64,000 nucleotides of DNA from Pseudomonas sp. GGS8 (GCF_024168645.1 NZ_JALJWF010000001.1:3785501-3849500); one strand, 5' to 3'. Shown: positions 53,860 to 62,475, numbered from the stretch's first letter. Translations and numbers: made by a program. The notes: a model not told the origin generated them from the letters alone.

Positions 53860-53885
53860 AAAGAAAACCCGCACAGGGCGGGTTT
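53860..53885 (-). terminator. Terminator after the plsC-like gene
   Basis: On the minus strand AAACCCGC and GCGGGTTT form an 8-bp stem with a 5-base loop followed by TCTTTTG. Confidence 0.85.
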
Positions 53886-53888
53886 CAT

Positions 53889-54611
53889 TCAGGCGGCTTG
53901 CAGCTGGCGATCCATCGAGTCGATGCACTCACGCATCTGTTCGCGGCACTGGGCGATCAACATCGGCATGTCATCCAGACTCAATCCAGCCGTAGGAATT
54001 GCCGGCAACGAACGGATCAGAATTTTCCCACTGCGCCAGCGGTTCAATCGCATGTGTTTGACGTAACTGCTGACACATACCGGCACGATTGGCACGCCGG
54101 CGGCAATCGCCATCTGGAACGCGCCTTTCTTGAACGGCAGCAGCTCCTCGCCGAGGTTGCGAGTTCCCTCGGGGAAGACCCAGATCGAGGTGTCTTCATT
54201 TTGCAAGGTGTGAGTGGTGGTCAGCATCGACTGGCGTGCCTTGTGTGCATTGCCGCGATCGATCAACACATTGCCGGCCAGCCAGAACAACTGCCCGAAC
54301 AGCGGCACCCACTTCAGACTCTTCTTGCCAATACACACGGTACGGCGGGGCACCACGTTGCCGAACACAAACAGATCGTAGTTGGACTGGTGGTTGGCGA
54401 TGATCACGCAGCTGTCGGGTTTATCCATCAACGGCCCGACATCGGCCTTCACCCGCAAACGCAAAATACACATTGCCGGCCACGCATACAGACGGGCGCA
54501 CAAACGGCTGTTGTCCGGATTGAACGGACGGCACAGCCCGAGAATCACTCCGAGCACACCGGCCAGAATAAAGTGCAGGCCCATCAATAACATACGAAAC
54601 ACAAACAGCAT
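53889..54611 (-). CDS. plsC: 1-acyl-sn-glycerol-3-phosphate acyltransferase
   Basis: The 240-residue protein has the acyltransferase motifs NHQSNYD (H-x4-D) and PEGTRN, and a hydrophobic N-terminus (MLFVFRMLLMGLHFILAGVLG) that anchors it in the inner membrane. It makes phosphatidic acid from lysophosphatidic acid. Pseudomonads encode more than one PlsC-type protein, so the symbol marks the family. The gene is monocistronic by appearance. Confidence 0.9.
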   Translation of the reverse strand: MLFVFRMLLMGLHFILAGVLGVILGLCRPFNPDNSRLCARLYAWPAMCILRLRVKADVGPLMDKPDSCVIIANHQSNYDLFVFGNVVPRRTVCIGKKSLKWVPLFGQLFWLAGNVLIDRGNAHKARQSMLTTTHTLQNEDTSIWVFPEGTRNLGEELLPFKKGAFQMAIAAGVPIVPVCVSSYVKHMRLNRWRSGKILIRSLPAIPTAGLSLDDMPMLIAQCREQMRECIDSMDRQLQAA

Positions 54612-54775
54612 TTAAAGGCCCACCGGGACAAAAGGTGGCGCAGTGTACGGATGTGCACTGTTTTCGGCAATTGCCGCTATAGAAGTGGGAGATGGCCGAT
54701 TTTTGAACGCATGTTTCCGACTTGTGGGTCAGATGCGGCCTAGAGCGGTTGTAAGGTTTTAAACCAGACACCCAA

Positions 54776-54806
54776 GAAAAAGCCCGACACGACGGTCGGG
54801 CTTTTC
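54776..54806. terminator. Bidirectional-looking terminator after the crotonase gene
   Basis: AAAAGCCCGAC and GTCGGGCTTTT form an 11-bp stem with A- and T-tracts on both sides, positioned after the minus-strand crotonase gene stop. Confidence 0.85.
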
Positions 54807-54824
54807 GGTGCAACGCGTTCGGGC

Positions 54825-55514
54825 TTAGCCCATGTGCTCCTGATCCAGGATGATCGCGTTGTCCAGCGTCTCCAGCAGCGCCTTGCGCGTTTTCAACTTG
54901 GTGTTCTTGTGGGCGATCATGTTGAGCTTCTTCAACTGACGAGCCGCCGCCAGCGCCGCGTCTTGCAGCTCTTCGGCCGACACCACCTTATCGAGGAAGC
55001 CGGCATCCACGGCGCTTTGTGGGTTGAACATCTCGGCATTGATCACCGCGCGATGGAACGCCGACTTGCGCAGACGATCACGGGCCAGTTCGATACCGGC
55101 ATGGTGCATGGTCATGCCGATCTGCACTTCGTTCAGGCCAATGCTGAACGGGCCATCGACACCGATGCGGTAGTCAGCCGACAAAAGAAGAAACGCACCC
55201 TTGGCCACCGCATGCCCAGGACACGCCACGACCACCGGGAACGGATGCGACAACAGGCGACGAGCCAGGGTCGAACCCGCAGCCACCAGCGCCATGGCCT
55301 CGTTAGGGCCGGCCGTCATCACCTTCAAATCATAACCACCCGACAAAATTCCCGGCTGACCGGTAATGATCACCACCGCCCGATCCGCTACCGCCCGATC
55401 CAGCGCAGCGTTAAACGCCACAATCACGTCCGGAGAGATGGCATTGACCTTGCCATTGCTCAAGGTCAGGGTCGCGATACCGTCTTCGAGATGGTAGGAA
55501 ATCAACTCACTCAT
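54825..55514 (-). CDS. Crotonase/enoyl-CoA hydratase family protein
   Basis: The 229-residue protein has the crotonase fold: N-terminal LTLSNGKVNAISPDV, oxyanion-hole residues in SGGYDLKVM and GHAVAKGAFLLLSADYRIG. The usual catalytic glutamates of true enoyl-CoA hydratase are not obvious, so the reaction is open. AGAAGG precedes the ATG. It stands alone and ends with a good terminator. Confidence 0.88.
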   Translation of the reverse strand: MSELISYHLEDGIATLTLSNGKVNAISPDVIVAFNAALDRAVADRAVVIITGQPGILSGGYDLKVMTAGPNEAMALVAAGSTLARRLLSHPFPVVVACPGHAVAKGAFLLLSADYRIGVDGPFSIGLNEVQIGMTMHHAGIELARDRLRKSAFHRAVINAEMFNPQSAVDAGFLDKVVSAEELQDAALAAARQLKKLNMIAHKNTKLKTRKALLETLDNAIILDQEHMG

Positions 55515-55822
55515 GACGCCAATCCTTCTAATAAAGTAGGGCAGACGTTACCCACCGCTGTAGGCCAGGTAAAGCGCCGTGACTGACCCGCCAGTCACCC
55601 TTTTCCCGCCCGTCAGGCGCAGCCCGCCCCGCCCACCGCGCATTAGCCTCTATATAGAAGGGGAGGCGAAGCCGGAGATTGGCAGGTTTGCCATGCCCTT
55701 GAGTGCCCGCAAAGCGCTAATTGCGTTAACCGCATGAAAATTCTGAAAAAAATGTTTGCCATCAGAAATGCTTTCGACTACATTAGCGCGCCTCGACAGA
55801 CTGAATGCGTTTGACGAGATAC
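55515..55822. other. 308-bp intergenic region with tRNA promoter
   Basis: The region between the crotonase gene and tRNA-Ser contains a G+C-rich stretch (55610-55650), a TATATAGAAGGGGAGG tract and, near the right end, the tRNA promoter. No gene is seen. Confidence 0.5.
55756..55784 (+). promoter_or_regulatory. Promoter of tRNA-Ser
   Basis: TTGCCA at 55756 and TACATT at 55779 are separated by 17 bp. A G+C-rich discriminator (GCGCGCC) follows, as is common at stringently controlled stable RNA promoters. Confidence 0.65.
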
Positions 55823-55912
55823 GGTGAAGTGTCCGAGTGGCTTAAGGAGCACGCCTGGAAAGTGTGTATACAGGAAACTGTATCGAGAGTTCGAATCTCT
55901 CCTTCACCGCCA
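55823..55912 (+). tRNA. tRNA-Ser, anticodon GGA
   Basis: The 90-base sequence folds as a class II tRNA: acceptor GGTGAAG pairs with CTTCACC, discriminator G, encoded CCA, anticodon loop CTGGAAA giving GGA, a long variable arm and T-arm GAGAGTTCGAATCTCTC. The long variable arm and anticodon identify serine (UCC/UCU codons). tRNA-Ser genes are frequent integration sites, which fits the decayed sequence that follows. Confidence 0.97.
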
Positions 55913-55926
55913 CATTTATACGTTAG

Positions 55927-55950
55927 AGCCCTGATTATTCAGGGCTTTTT
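55927..55950 (+). terminator. Terminator after tRNA-Ser
   Basis: AGCCCTGA and TCAGGGCT form an 8-bp stem with a TTAT loop followed by four T residues. Confidence 0.88.
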
Positions 55951-56405
55951 CGTTTCTGCGTTTCTAAAAAAAATCACAGCCCATACTTTGGCCCATACCC
56001 TAGATGGCTCAGTGCTTTGCGACCAACGGCTAATTTTTCCGACAGCTTCTAAGCGGCGTAGTCCAACAGTGTCCGTCGATCGATCTGGCTCGCATTGTTG
56101 TAACCGGGACCGTCCTCGACTGACACTAACGCGCGAACGCTTGTCAGTGGATAGTAATAGCGCGTCGATTCAGCGTGCTAGGCACGTTAAACCAGAAGTC
56201 ATGGGGTATAGGCCTTATAAAGTAAAATTTCAGTAAGGTTCAACATGCTTCATGCTCGGTTTTGCGCCCGGTTTGGATGCGGTGTATGACCTTTCTTTCA
56301 CGGTAGCTGCGTTGCTCTCGATACGTTGTGCGGTCTATGGGTGGACACCTTCCAAGTATCTTCAACAGTCTGGACGAAACTGAAAAAGAGCCCTATCAAC
56401 TGCGC

Positions 56406-56495
56406 GGGCGATTGCGCTGGAGCATAGTGGCGAATTGGCGGTGCGCAGGCTTGACGGCGGTGGATTGGAGGCGTGGGTGGTGGCCAATGCAGAGC
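56406..56495 (+). pseudogene. Fragment resembling the C-terminus of a sensor histidine kinase
   Basis: The plus-strand reading ALSTARAIALEHSGELAVRR followed by GGGLEAWVV matches the end of a HATPase_c domain (usual pattern GLSIARAIVEAHGG...GGGxxxxV). The reading frame is closed upstream by a stop, and no kinase N-terminus is present, so only a fragment survives. Confidence 0.4.
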
Positions 56496-56560
56496 ATGTA
56501 ACACCACACACATCGAAGGCCCTAAGGGGCTTCACGCAGATACTGCAAGGCCTTTCAGGG

Positions 56561-56581
56561 CTGACTCAAACGAGTCAGGCT
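56561..56581 (+). other. Hairpin in the decayed region
   Basis: CTGACTC-AAAC-GAGTCAG is a perfect 7-bp inverted repeat, about 90 bp before the tandem array. Confidence 0.4.
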
Positions 56582-56672
56582 ATGGGGTTACTTACAGGCT
56601 CAGGCACTGCTGTTGCGAAAACTGCCGGGTGTGATGCCGACTACTTTTTTGAAGGCTCGGGTCATGTTGCGT

Positions 56673-56786
56673 AATTGCATAAACTTGACCATCCAATTGC
56701 ATCAGCGCTGACCACCCAATTGCACTGTCACTGACCAGTCATTTGCATTCGCGATGACCACCTAATTGCATTCAACTTGACCAGTG
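56673..56786. repeat. Five-unit 23-bp tandem repeat array, IS21-end-like
   Basis: Five head-to-tail units (start positions 56673, 56695, 56718, 56741, 56764; lengths 22, 23, 23, 23, 23) share AATTGCAT and, after about six variable bases, TGACCA with C or G following. The same motif read on the other strand is TGGTCA...ATGCAATT, resembling the multiple terminal repeats of IS21-family elements in pseudomonads. No IstA or IstB frame is present, so this would be a solo end. Confidence 0.7.
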
Positions 56787-57197
56787 TTTGGAGCTGTTGC
56801 TCAAAGCTCCTCCTCCCTGATCTTACCGAGGTGATAGAAGAACAACGAGTTGTGCACCTCGCTTTTGTTCGGCCAAGCAGGAACACGACGCCTTAGCTCA
56901 ACAAGCTGCTGATGGCAGTGGACTCCATTCAAACCTGCATCGAAGACCTTGAAGACCTCGAGGCCACGAACGCCGATACGGGCGTCTCGCTCGTACCTCC
57001 AGAGGAGCACCACCGCTTCTAGACTTATGCAAAGCAGCTGTCCGGCTGAACGCCCATTAATCACAAGAAGCCCCCGCCCGATCTGGCTCAGGATCGCCGC
57101 GTCACCCTTTGACGTGAGCCTGAACTGCGCAGATCCATTTGCCTGATAGCGCCCTAGGACGCCTGCTGAAAAAGGCATTGTGTTGTCTCGAAAACAA

Positions 57198-57215
57198 ATG
57201 TTATGTTTGTAACAT
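57198..57215. promoter_or_regulatory. Possible RpiR operator
   Basis: ATGTTA-TGTTTG-TAACAT is an inverted repeat in A+T-rich sequence 50 bp upstream of the regulator gene; an overlapping ACAAA...TTTGT repeat is also present. Confidence 0.4.
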
Positions 57216-57265
57216 ATAAGAAAGCAATGACATCAAAATAACAATTCACGTTCGGGCGCTCTGAC

Positions 57266-58126
57266 ATGTCTATGGAAAAGAACAGCTTCCTACAGTTGCT
57301 GGAGCAAGAGTTCTCCAGCCTGACCCCTACCGGCAAGCGCATCGCCAGCTATCTGTTGGGTAACCCAGAACAGCTCCCGTTCGAGTCGGCCGATAGCATC
57401 GCGCAGCAGACCTCCACCACTGGGATTTCTGTGGGGCGCTTTTTTCGATCCCTTGGTTACCAGAACATCGATGAGGTTAAACAGAGTCTGCGCGGTGAAA
57501 CGCCGGCATCGTGGCTGATCACTGACCGCATCGGCGCCTTTCGTGCCGAAAGCAATCAGGAAGACGCTCTCGATCGTTCCATGAGTCGCGAGATCGAGGC
57601 CGTCCAGCACGTCTACGGTCTAGCGCGCAGCAGTGCCTTTGCCGATATCGTGCAGCGCATCTACGAAGCCGATGCAGTATTTATTCTCGGAATTCAGTCT
57701 ACTCGCGGGATTCTCACAGCGTTTCATAGCCACCTTGAATACATTCGCCCCAAGGTCTACTACGTTGATGGCCTGTCAGGAATCTATGCAGAAACGCTGA
57801 ACTCCGGCTTCGCCAATCCCTATGCAATCATTTCGGACTTCCGTGCTTATTCCAGCGTGACCCAGACCTTCTGCGACACGGCGATAGACAACGATCTGCC
57901 ACTGGCCCTGATTACCGACCTGCAATGCCCCTGGGCCAGAGATTACCCGCTTGACCTCTTGCAACTGAAAACCGATGTCGGGCAGTTCTGGGACTCCCCT
58001 GCACCGTTGGCCTGTCTGTTAAATCTCATCGTGTCGGCCGTCGCGGAGAAATACGGCGATCGTCTCGATGAACGCTTGGCCAAGAACCGTCAATTGCAAA
58101 AAGCCTTCGGTCAGTTCGAAGGCTGA
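57266..58126 (+). CDS. MurR/RpiR family transcriptional regulator
   Basis: The 286-residue protein has an N-terminal RpiR-type helix-turn-helix (LTPTGKRIASYLLGNPEQLPFESADSIAQQTSTTGISVGRFFRSLGY) and a SIS sugar-isomerase-type domain (ADAVFILGIQSTRGILTAFHSHLEYI). Family members sense phosphorylated sugars or cell-wall fragments. It heads the D-Ala-D-Ala operon and lies 37 bp before the dipeptidase gene, so it likely controls the genes that follow and itself. A second ATG at 57272 is an alternative start. Confidence 0.9.
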   Translation: MSMEKNSFLQLLEQEFSSLTPTGKRIASYLLGNPEQLPFESADSIAQQTSTTGISVGRFFRSLGYQNIDEVKQSLRGETPASWLITDRIGAFRAESNQEDALDRSMSREIEAVQHVYGLARSSAFADIVQRIYEADAVFILGIQSTRGILTAFHSHLEYIRPKVYYVDGLSGIYAETLNSGFANPYAIISDFRAYSSVTQTFCDTAIDNDLPLALITDLQCPWARDYPLDLLQLKTDVGQFWDSPAPLACLLNLIVSAVAEKYGDRLDERLAKNRQLQKAFGQFEG

Positions 58127-58163
58127 TCCCATCGCCCCACCGAATCCCAACTGGAGTGTTTGC

Positions 58164-58703
58164 GTGAACAACAGCCCCCTTGTAGAGATTGATGCCCAGC
58201 GCTATCAGGTACAAATCGACCTGATCTACGCCAGTGCAGACAATCTGGCTGGAAAAGTGATCTATCCGAATGCTCGTTGCAGGTTGCACCGTCAGGCTGC
58301 GGTTTGTCTGGAAAAAGCTAGCCAGCTCGCGCGTCAGGCCGGGTTTATCCTGCGCATTTACGACGCCTACCGGCCGCCCTACGCCCAGTATCTGTTGTGG
58401 GAAGCGCTGCCAAACAACGACTACGTGCGTGACCCACACTTGGGCTCCCACCATAGCCGTGGCGTGGCGCTGGATTTGACCCTGGTGGGTAGCGATGGCG
58501 AGCCGCTGGATATGGGCACCGCATTCGACGCGATGGAAGAGAAATCCCATCAGTTCTACCCCGACTTGCCAGTAGACGTACAACGCAATCGTCTGCTGTT
58601 GCTGGGCATCATGCTCGATGCTGGTTTCCACGCAATTCCCACCGAGTGGTGGCATTACGAACTACCGAATGCCGACGATTACCCATTGCTGGAGGACGTG
58701 TAA
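58164..58703 (+). CDS. ddpX: D-alanyl-D-alanine dipeptidase (VanX/DdpX family)
   Basis: The 179-residue zinc peptidase has the VanX motifs: IYDAYRPPYAQ, SHHSRGVALDLTL (first zinc His and Asp) and EWWHYE (catalytic Glu and zinc His). It hydrolyses D-Ala-D-Ala to D-alanine. Without a signal peptide it acts in the cytoplasm on the imported dipeptide. The start is GTG at 58164 with TGGAG upstream; the frame open from 58068 overlaps the regulator gene. In E. coli the ddpXABCDF operon has the same gene set. Confidence 0.92.
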   Translation: MNNSPLVEIDAQRYQVQIDLIYASADNLAGKVIYPNARCRLHRQAAVCLEKASQLARQAGFILRIYDAYRPPYAQYLLWEALPNNDYVRDPHLGSHHSRGVALDLTLVGSDGEPLDMGTAFDAMEEKSHQFYPDLPVDVQRNRLLLLGIMLDAGFHAIPTEWWHYELPNADDYPLLEDV

Positions 58704-58784
58704 GCCACGGCTTTTTTACAAGTAAATCGAACCACCCTACCGCACCAAAGAAATCAAAGAAACCAAAGAGTTTCGAAAACGACA

Positions 58785-58807
58785 CCGCACAGCCCACTTT
58801 CGTGCGG
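58785..58807. other. Hairpin between ddpX and the binding-protein gene
   Basis: CCGCAC and GTGCGG form a 6-bp stem with an 11-base loop in the 216-bp spacer. The rest of the spacer holds A-rich near-repeats (AAAGAAATC, AAAGAAACC) and probably promotes differential expression of the transporter genes. Confidence 0.35.
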
Positions 58808-58919
58808 CTGATAACAATAACAAGTCGGCGTTACTTACGTTTTACCTGCAACTGCCCGGTTATAGCTTTTATAAAAAACCTGACGTACTTCCATATATCG
58901 AATGATCAAGGAAACCGGC

Positions 58920-60500
58920 ATGAATCCAATGAACACCGTGACCAGCAAAACCTTTCCCGGCGCTGGCAAATTGCTGCTGACCGTTTTGTGCAGCGCCTTG
59001 AGCCTCGGTGCCTGGCAGGCCGCGACGGCGGCTGTACCACAAGACACTCTGGTCATCGGAAAACCCGCCGATCCGCAGACCCTTGACCCGGCAGTGACCT
59101 TTGATAACAACGACTGGACCATCACCTACCCGTCGTATCAACGCTTGCTCGGCTACAAGGTCGAGAACGGCAAAAGCAGCACCGAAGTTGAGGGCGACCT
59201 GGCCGAGAGCTGGACCGTTTCCCCGGACAACCTGGTCTGGGAATTCAAAATCAAACCTGGCAACAAATTCGATGACGGCGCCCTAGTAGATGCCGCCGCA
59301 GTGAAGTTTTCCTTTGATCGCTTGATGACCCTTAAGCAAGGGCCTTCCGGAGCATTTCCGGAGGACATGGTAGTGGCGGTCGTCGACCCGCAGACCATTC
59401 GTTTCACGCTGAAGACGCCTTACGCGCCATTCCTGTTTACCCTGGCCCACAACGGTGCTTCGATCATCAACCCTGATGTGGTCAACAAGAGCTCGGACGT
59501 AAACGCCTGGCTGTCAAGTCACACCGCAGGCTCCGGGCCCTTCCGCTTGAGCAATTGGCAAAAAGGCCAGTCATTGACCATGGAACCGAACACCTATTTC
59601 GCCGGCCCCAAACCTGCGTTAAAAACCGTGGTCATCAAGATCATCGGTGAGCCCTCCGTGCGTCGCCTCCAGCTGGAACGCGGTGACCTGGACATCATCG
59701 AAGACATGCCCGAAGACCAGCTAGGCGCTCTCGCCAGCAAGTCGGGAGTGGTGGTTAAGGAATTCCCGTCACTGCGGGTGACCTACCTCTACCTGAACAA
59801 CAAAAAGGGCCCGCTGACCAGCGTCGATGCTCGTCGTGCGGTTACCGAAGCGGTGGACTATAACGGCATCGTCAAAGGCATTCTCAAGGACAAGGCCAAG
59901 CTGATGAACGGGCCGATCCCGGACGGCATGTGGGCTTACGACAGCTCGCTGCCGCCGATGAAGCAGAACATGGCAGCCGCCAAGGACAGCCTCGCCAAAG
60001 CACCGCAGAAAATCACCAACCTCAGCTACATGTACTCTGACAAGGATCCTAACTGGGAACCGATCGGCCTGACTCTGCAAGCAGCATTGGCGCCACTGGG
60101 CATCAACCTCAAGCTGGAAAAACTCGCCAACGCCACCCTGCGTGAGCGCGTCGGCCAGGCGGACTATGACATCGCTGTTGGTTCTTGGAGCCCGGACTTC
60201 GCTGACCCGTACATGTTCATGAACTTCTGGTTCGACTCCAAGATGCAGGGCCTGCAAGGCAATCGCTCGTTCTACAGCAGCCCGGAAGTCGACAAGTTGA
60301 TCCGCGAAGCGGCCGCTAACAGCGACACCGCGAAGCGCGTCGAGCTTTACCAGACCGCGCAGAAAATGGTGCTCAAGGATAGCGTTTACGCCTACCTCTA
60401 TCAAAAGAGCTACACCTTGCCTATGCGTGATTCGGTCAAGGGTTACGTTTTCAACCCCATGCTCGAACAGGTGTTCAACCTGGGCAGTATGAGCAAGTAA
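58920..60500 (+). CDS. Dipeptide ABC transporter substrate-binding protein (SBP_bac_5)
   Basis: The 526-residue periplasmic protein has a Sec signal peptide (about residues 1-35, ending WQAATAA-VPQ) and the DppA/OppA fold (LVIGKPADPQTLDPAV, DLAESWTVSPDNLVWEFKI). In this context it should bind D-Ala-D-Ala or related peptides released from peptidoglycan. I take the ATG at 58920, which has AAGGA at a good distance, over the ATG at 58902. It leads the importer genes. Confidence 0.93.
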   Translation: MNPMNTVTSKTFPGAGKLLLTVLCSALSLGAWQAATAAVPQDTLVIGKPADPQTLDPAVTFDNNDWTITYPSYQRLLGYKVENGKSSTEVEGDLAESWTVSPDNLVWEFKIKPGNKFDDGALVDAAAVKFSFDRLMTLKQGPSGAFPEDMVVAVVDPQTIRFTLKTPYAPFLFTLAHNGASIINPDVVNKSSDVNAWLSSHTAGSGPFRLSNWQKGQSLTMEPNTYFAGPKPALKTVVIKIIGEPSVRRLQLERGDLDIIEDMPEDQLGALASKSGVVVKEFPSLRVTYLYLNNKKGPLTSVDARRAVTEAVDYNGIVKGILKDKAKLMNGPIPDGMWAYDSSLPPMKQNMAAAKDSLAKAPQKITNLSYMYSDKDPNWEPIGLTLQAALAPLGINLKLEKLANATLRERVGQADYDIAVGSWSPDFADPYMFMNFWFDSKMQGLQGNRSFYSSPEVDKLIREAAANSDTAKRVELYQTAQKMVLKDSVYAYLYQKSYTLPMRDSVKGYVFNPMLEQVFNLGSMSK

Positions 60501-60575
60501 ACCTGCTCCCTCGCGCCAGCCGATCGCGGCTGGCTCGGCTTCTGATTCTCGTCGCTCGTGTTACTGAGGTGCCAA

Positions 60576-61592
60576 ATGGCCTTCCTGACTTTGTTGCGCA
60601 AGCGTTTGCTCGGCCTGTTGTTGGTCGTGTTCGGTGTTTCGCTGATTACATTTTCAATTTCGCACTTGATCCCAGGTGATCCTGCCCGACTGATTGCCGG
60701 CGACCGTGCCAGCGATGCCTTGGTGGCCGGCATCCGTCATCAGCTGGGATTGGATCTGCCGCTATATCAACAATATGGTCGTTACCTGATGGACCTGCTG
60801 CACGGAGACCTGGGAACCTCGATACGCACCAGCCGTCCCGTTCTGGAAGACTTGCAAGCGTTCTTCCCGGCAACCCTGGAGCTGGCGCTGGTAGCGCTGG
60901 TGTTGGCGATCCTGGTCGGCGTGCCGCTTGGCGTGCTGTCTGCGGTTTACCACAACCGGGCCATCGACCAGATCGCCCGTACCCTTGCGGTCACCGGAAT
61001 TTCCACACCGGCCTTTTGGCTCGGTCTTGGTGCAATCGTTCTGTTCTATGGCCACCTTGGCTGGCTGCCCGGTGGTGGCCGGTTGTCCGAAGGGTTTGCG
61101 TCGCCACCGACAATCACTGGTTTTTATCTGATCGACTCGCTGCTCGCCGGTGATGGCCGACTGTTTCTTGATGCTGTGGAGCACCTGATTCTTCCAGCTG
61201 CAACCCTGGGGTTCGTGACCTTGGGCGTCGTCGCACGACAAATTCGTTCAGCCATGCTTGATCAACTGGGTGAAGACTATATCCGCACCGCACGCGCCTA
61301 CGGCTTGTCCCGATGGACTGTGATCCTGCGCCACGCACTCCCTAACGCCCTCATCCCTTCGGTGACCGTCCTCGGGTTGACCCTGGGTGATTTGCTGTAT
61401 GGCGCGGTACTGACAGAAACAGTATTTGCCTGGCCCGGCATGGGCGCCTATGTCGTCAAGTCGATCCAGTCGCTGGACTTCCCTGCGGTGATGGGCTTCG
61501 CAATTCTGGTTTCGTTCATCTATGTACTGTTGAACATGGCCATCGATCTTTTGTACCGCGTGATCGACCCACGCATCGGCGAGGTGAATTGA
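60576..61592 (+). CDS. Dipeptide ABC transporter permease (DppB-like)
   Basis: The 338-residue inner-membrane permease has six spans, N-terminal FVLRRLLGLLL-like start (LTLLRKRLLGLLLVVFGVSLITF), the GDPARLIAGDRAS loop and the EAA-type motif in YIRTARAYGLSRWTVILRHALPNALIP. It forms the channel with the next gene. GAGGT precedes the ATG at 60576. Its stop is separated from the next start by one base. Confidence 0.94.
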   Translation: MAFLTLLRKRLLGLLLVVFGVSLITFSISHLIPGDPARLIAGDRASDALVAGIRHQLGLDLPLYQQYGRYLMDLLHGDLGTSIRTSRPVLEDLQAFFPATLELALVALVLAILVGVPLGVLSAVYHNRAIDQIARTLAVTGISTPAFWLGLGAIVLFYGHLGWLPGGGRLSEGFASPPTITGFYLIDSLLAGDGRLFLDAVEHLILPAATLGFVTLGVVARQIRSAMLDQLGEDYIRTARAYGLSRWTVILRHALPNALIPSVTVLGLTLGDLLYGAVLTETVFAWPGMGAYVVKSIQSLDFPAVMGFAILVSFIYVLLNMAIDLLYRVIDPRIGEVN

Positions 61593-61593
61593 A

Positions 61594-62475
61594 ATGTCCG
61601 TAATCCTGACGGCAGCGCGCCGCCCACGTTGGAGCGAAAAACTCGCCTACCTGGCCTACCAAATCCGCCGGAGCCCGCTGACCATGGCGGGCCTGGCGAT
61701 CACCTTTATCGTCTTGCTGTGCATGATCTTCGCCCCTTGGCTCGCCAGCCACGATCCCAACGCACTGAACCTCGCCGAACGCCTGGCGCCGCCGTCCAGC
61801 GTCCATTGGTTCGGCACTGACGAAGTCGGCCGCGATTTGTTCAGTCGCGTGCTGTTCGGTAGCCAACAGTCGGTAGGTGTCGGCCTGTTTGTGGCTTTTG
61901 CATCGTGTTTTATCGGCGGGTTGCTGGGATGCTTTTCGGGCGTGATCGGTGGTCGTTTCGACGCGTTAATCATGCGTCTGATGGACATCATGCTGTCGGT
62001 GCCGTCGCTGGTACTGATTATGGCCCTGGCGGCTGCGTTGGGCGCGAGCCTGTTCAACGCGATGCTGGCGATTACCCTCGTGCGAATTCCGTCCTATGTG
62101 CGACTAGCCCGTGGTCAGGCCTTGAGCATCCGACAGATGGGTTACGTCAAGGCAGCCCAGACCTTCGGGGCTGGACGCTGGCACGTGGTGCACTGGCACG
62201 TAGCACGCAATGCGATGCCGCCATTGCTAGTGCAACTGAGCCTGGATATCGGCAGTGCGATCCTCATGGCCTCGGCCCTGGGATTTATCGGCCTGGGAGC
62301 GCAACAGCCTACGGCCGAGTGGGGCGCGATGGTTGCTACCGGGCGTAACTACATCCTGGATAACTGGTGGTACTCGACCTTTCCGGGTCTGGCGATTCTG
62401 ATCACAGCCACCGGCTTCAACCTGCTGGGCGATGGCGTGCGCGATCTGCTCGATCCACGGCAACAGGGGAAATGA
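61594..62475 (+). CDS. Dipeptide ABC transporter permease (DppC-like)
   Basis: The 293-residue permease has the DppC pattern: N-terminal cytoplasmic segment and first span (RSPLTMAGLAITFIVLLCMIF), HWFGTDEVGRDLFSRVLFG and an EAA-type loop (YVKAAQTFGAGRWHVVHWHVARNAMPPLL). It pairs with the DppB-like permease. Its stop overlaps the ATG of the next gene in an ATGA. Confidence 0.94.
   Translation: MSVILTAARRPRWSEKLAYLAYQIRRSPLTMAGLAITFIVLLCMIFAPWLASHDPNALNLAERLAPPSSVHWFGTDEVGRDLFSRVLFGSQQSVGVGLFVAFASCFIGGLLGCFSGVIGGRFDALIMRLMDIMLSVPSLVLIMALAAALGASLFNAMLAITLVRIPSYVRLARGQALSIRQMGYVKAAQTFGAGRWHVVHWHVARNAMPPLLVQLSLDIGSAILMASALGFIGLGAQQPTAEWGAMVATGRNYILDNWWYSTFPGLAILITATGFNLLGDGVRDLLDPRQQGK

Larger units (their letters stand above)
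55951..57265. other. Gene-poor region of decayed sequence beside tRNA-Ser
   Basis: No open frame in this stretch has a good ribosome site and normal codon use. I see fragments that look like gene relics: a minus-strand tail ending near 56049, a histidine-kinase-like C-terminal fragment near 56406-56495, the tandem array at 56673-56786, and a 125-codon open minus frame (56801-57178) without recognisable motifs. The region is likely a remnant of integrated DNA. Confidence 0.55.

Noticed and set aside
55805..56236. Open frame of 143 codons across the tRNA-Ser gene
   Set aside because: It reads through the tRNA and its terminator and has no motif; it is a chance frame.
56673..56786. CRISPR array as an explanation for the 23-bp units
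   Set aside because: Units are directly adjacent with no spacers of constant length, the variable part is only about six bases, and no cas gene is present.
56801..57178. 125-codon minus-strand frame in the decayed region
   Set aside because: No ribosome site, no recognisable domain, and the opposite strand also gives readable stretches; not supported as a gene.
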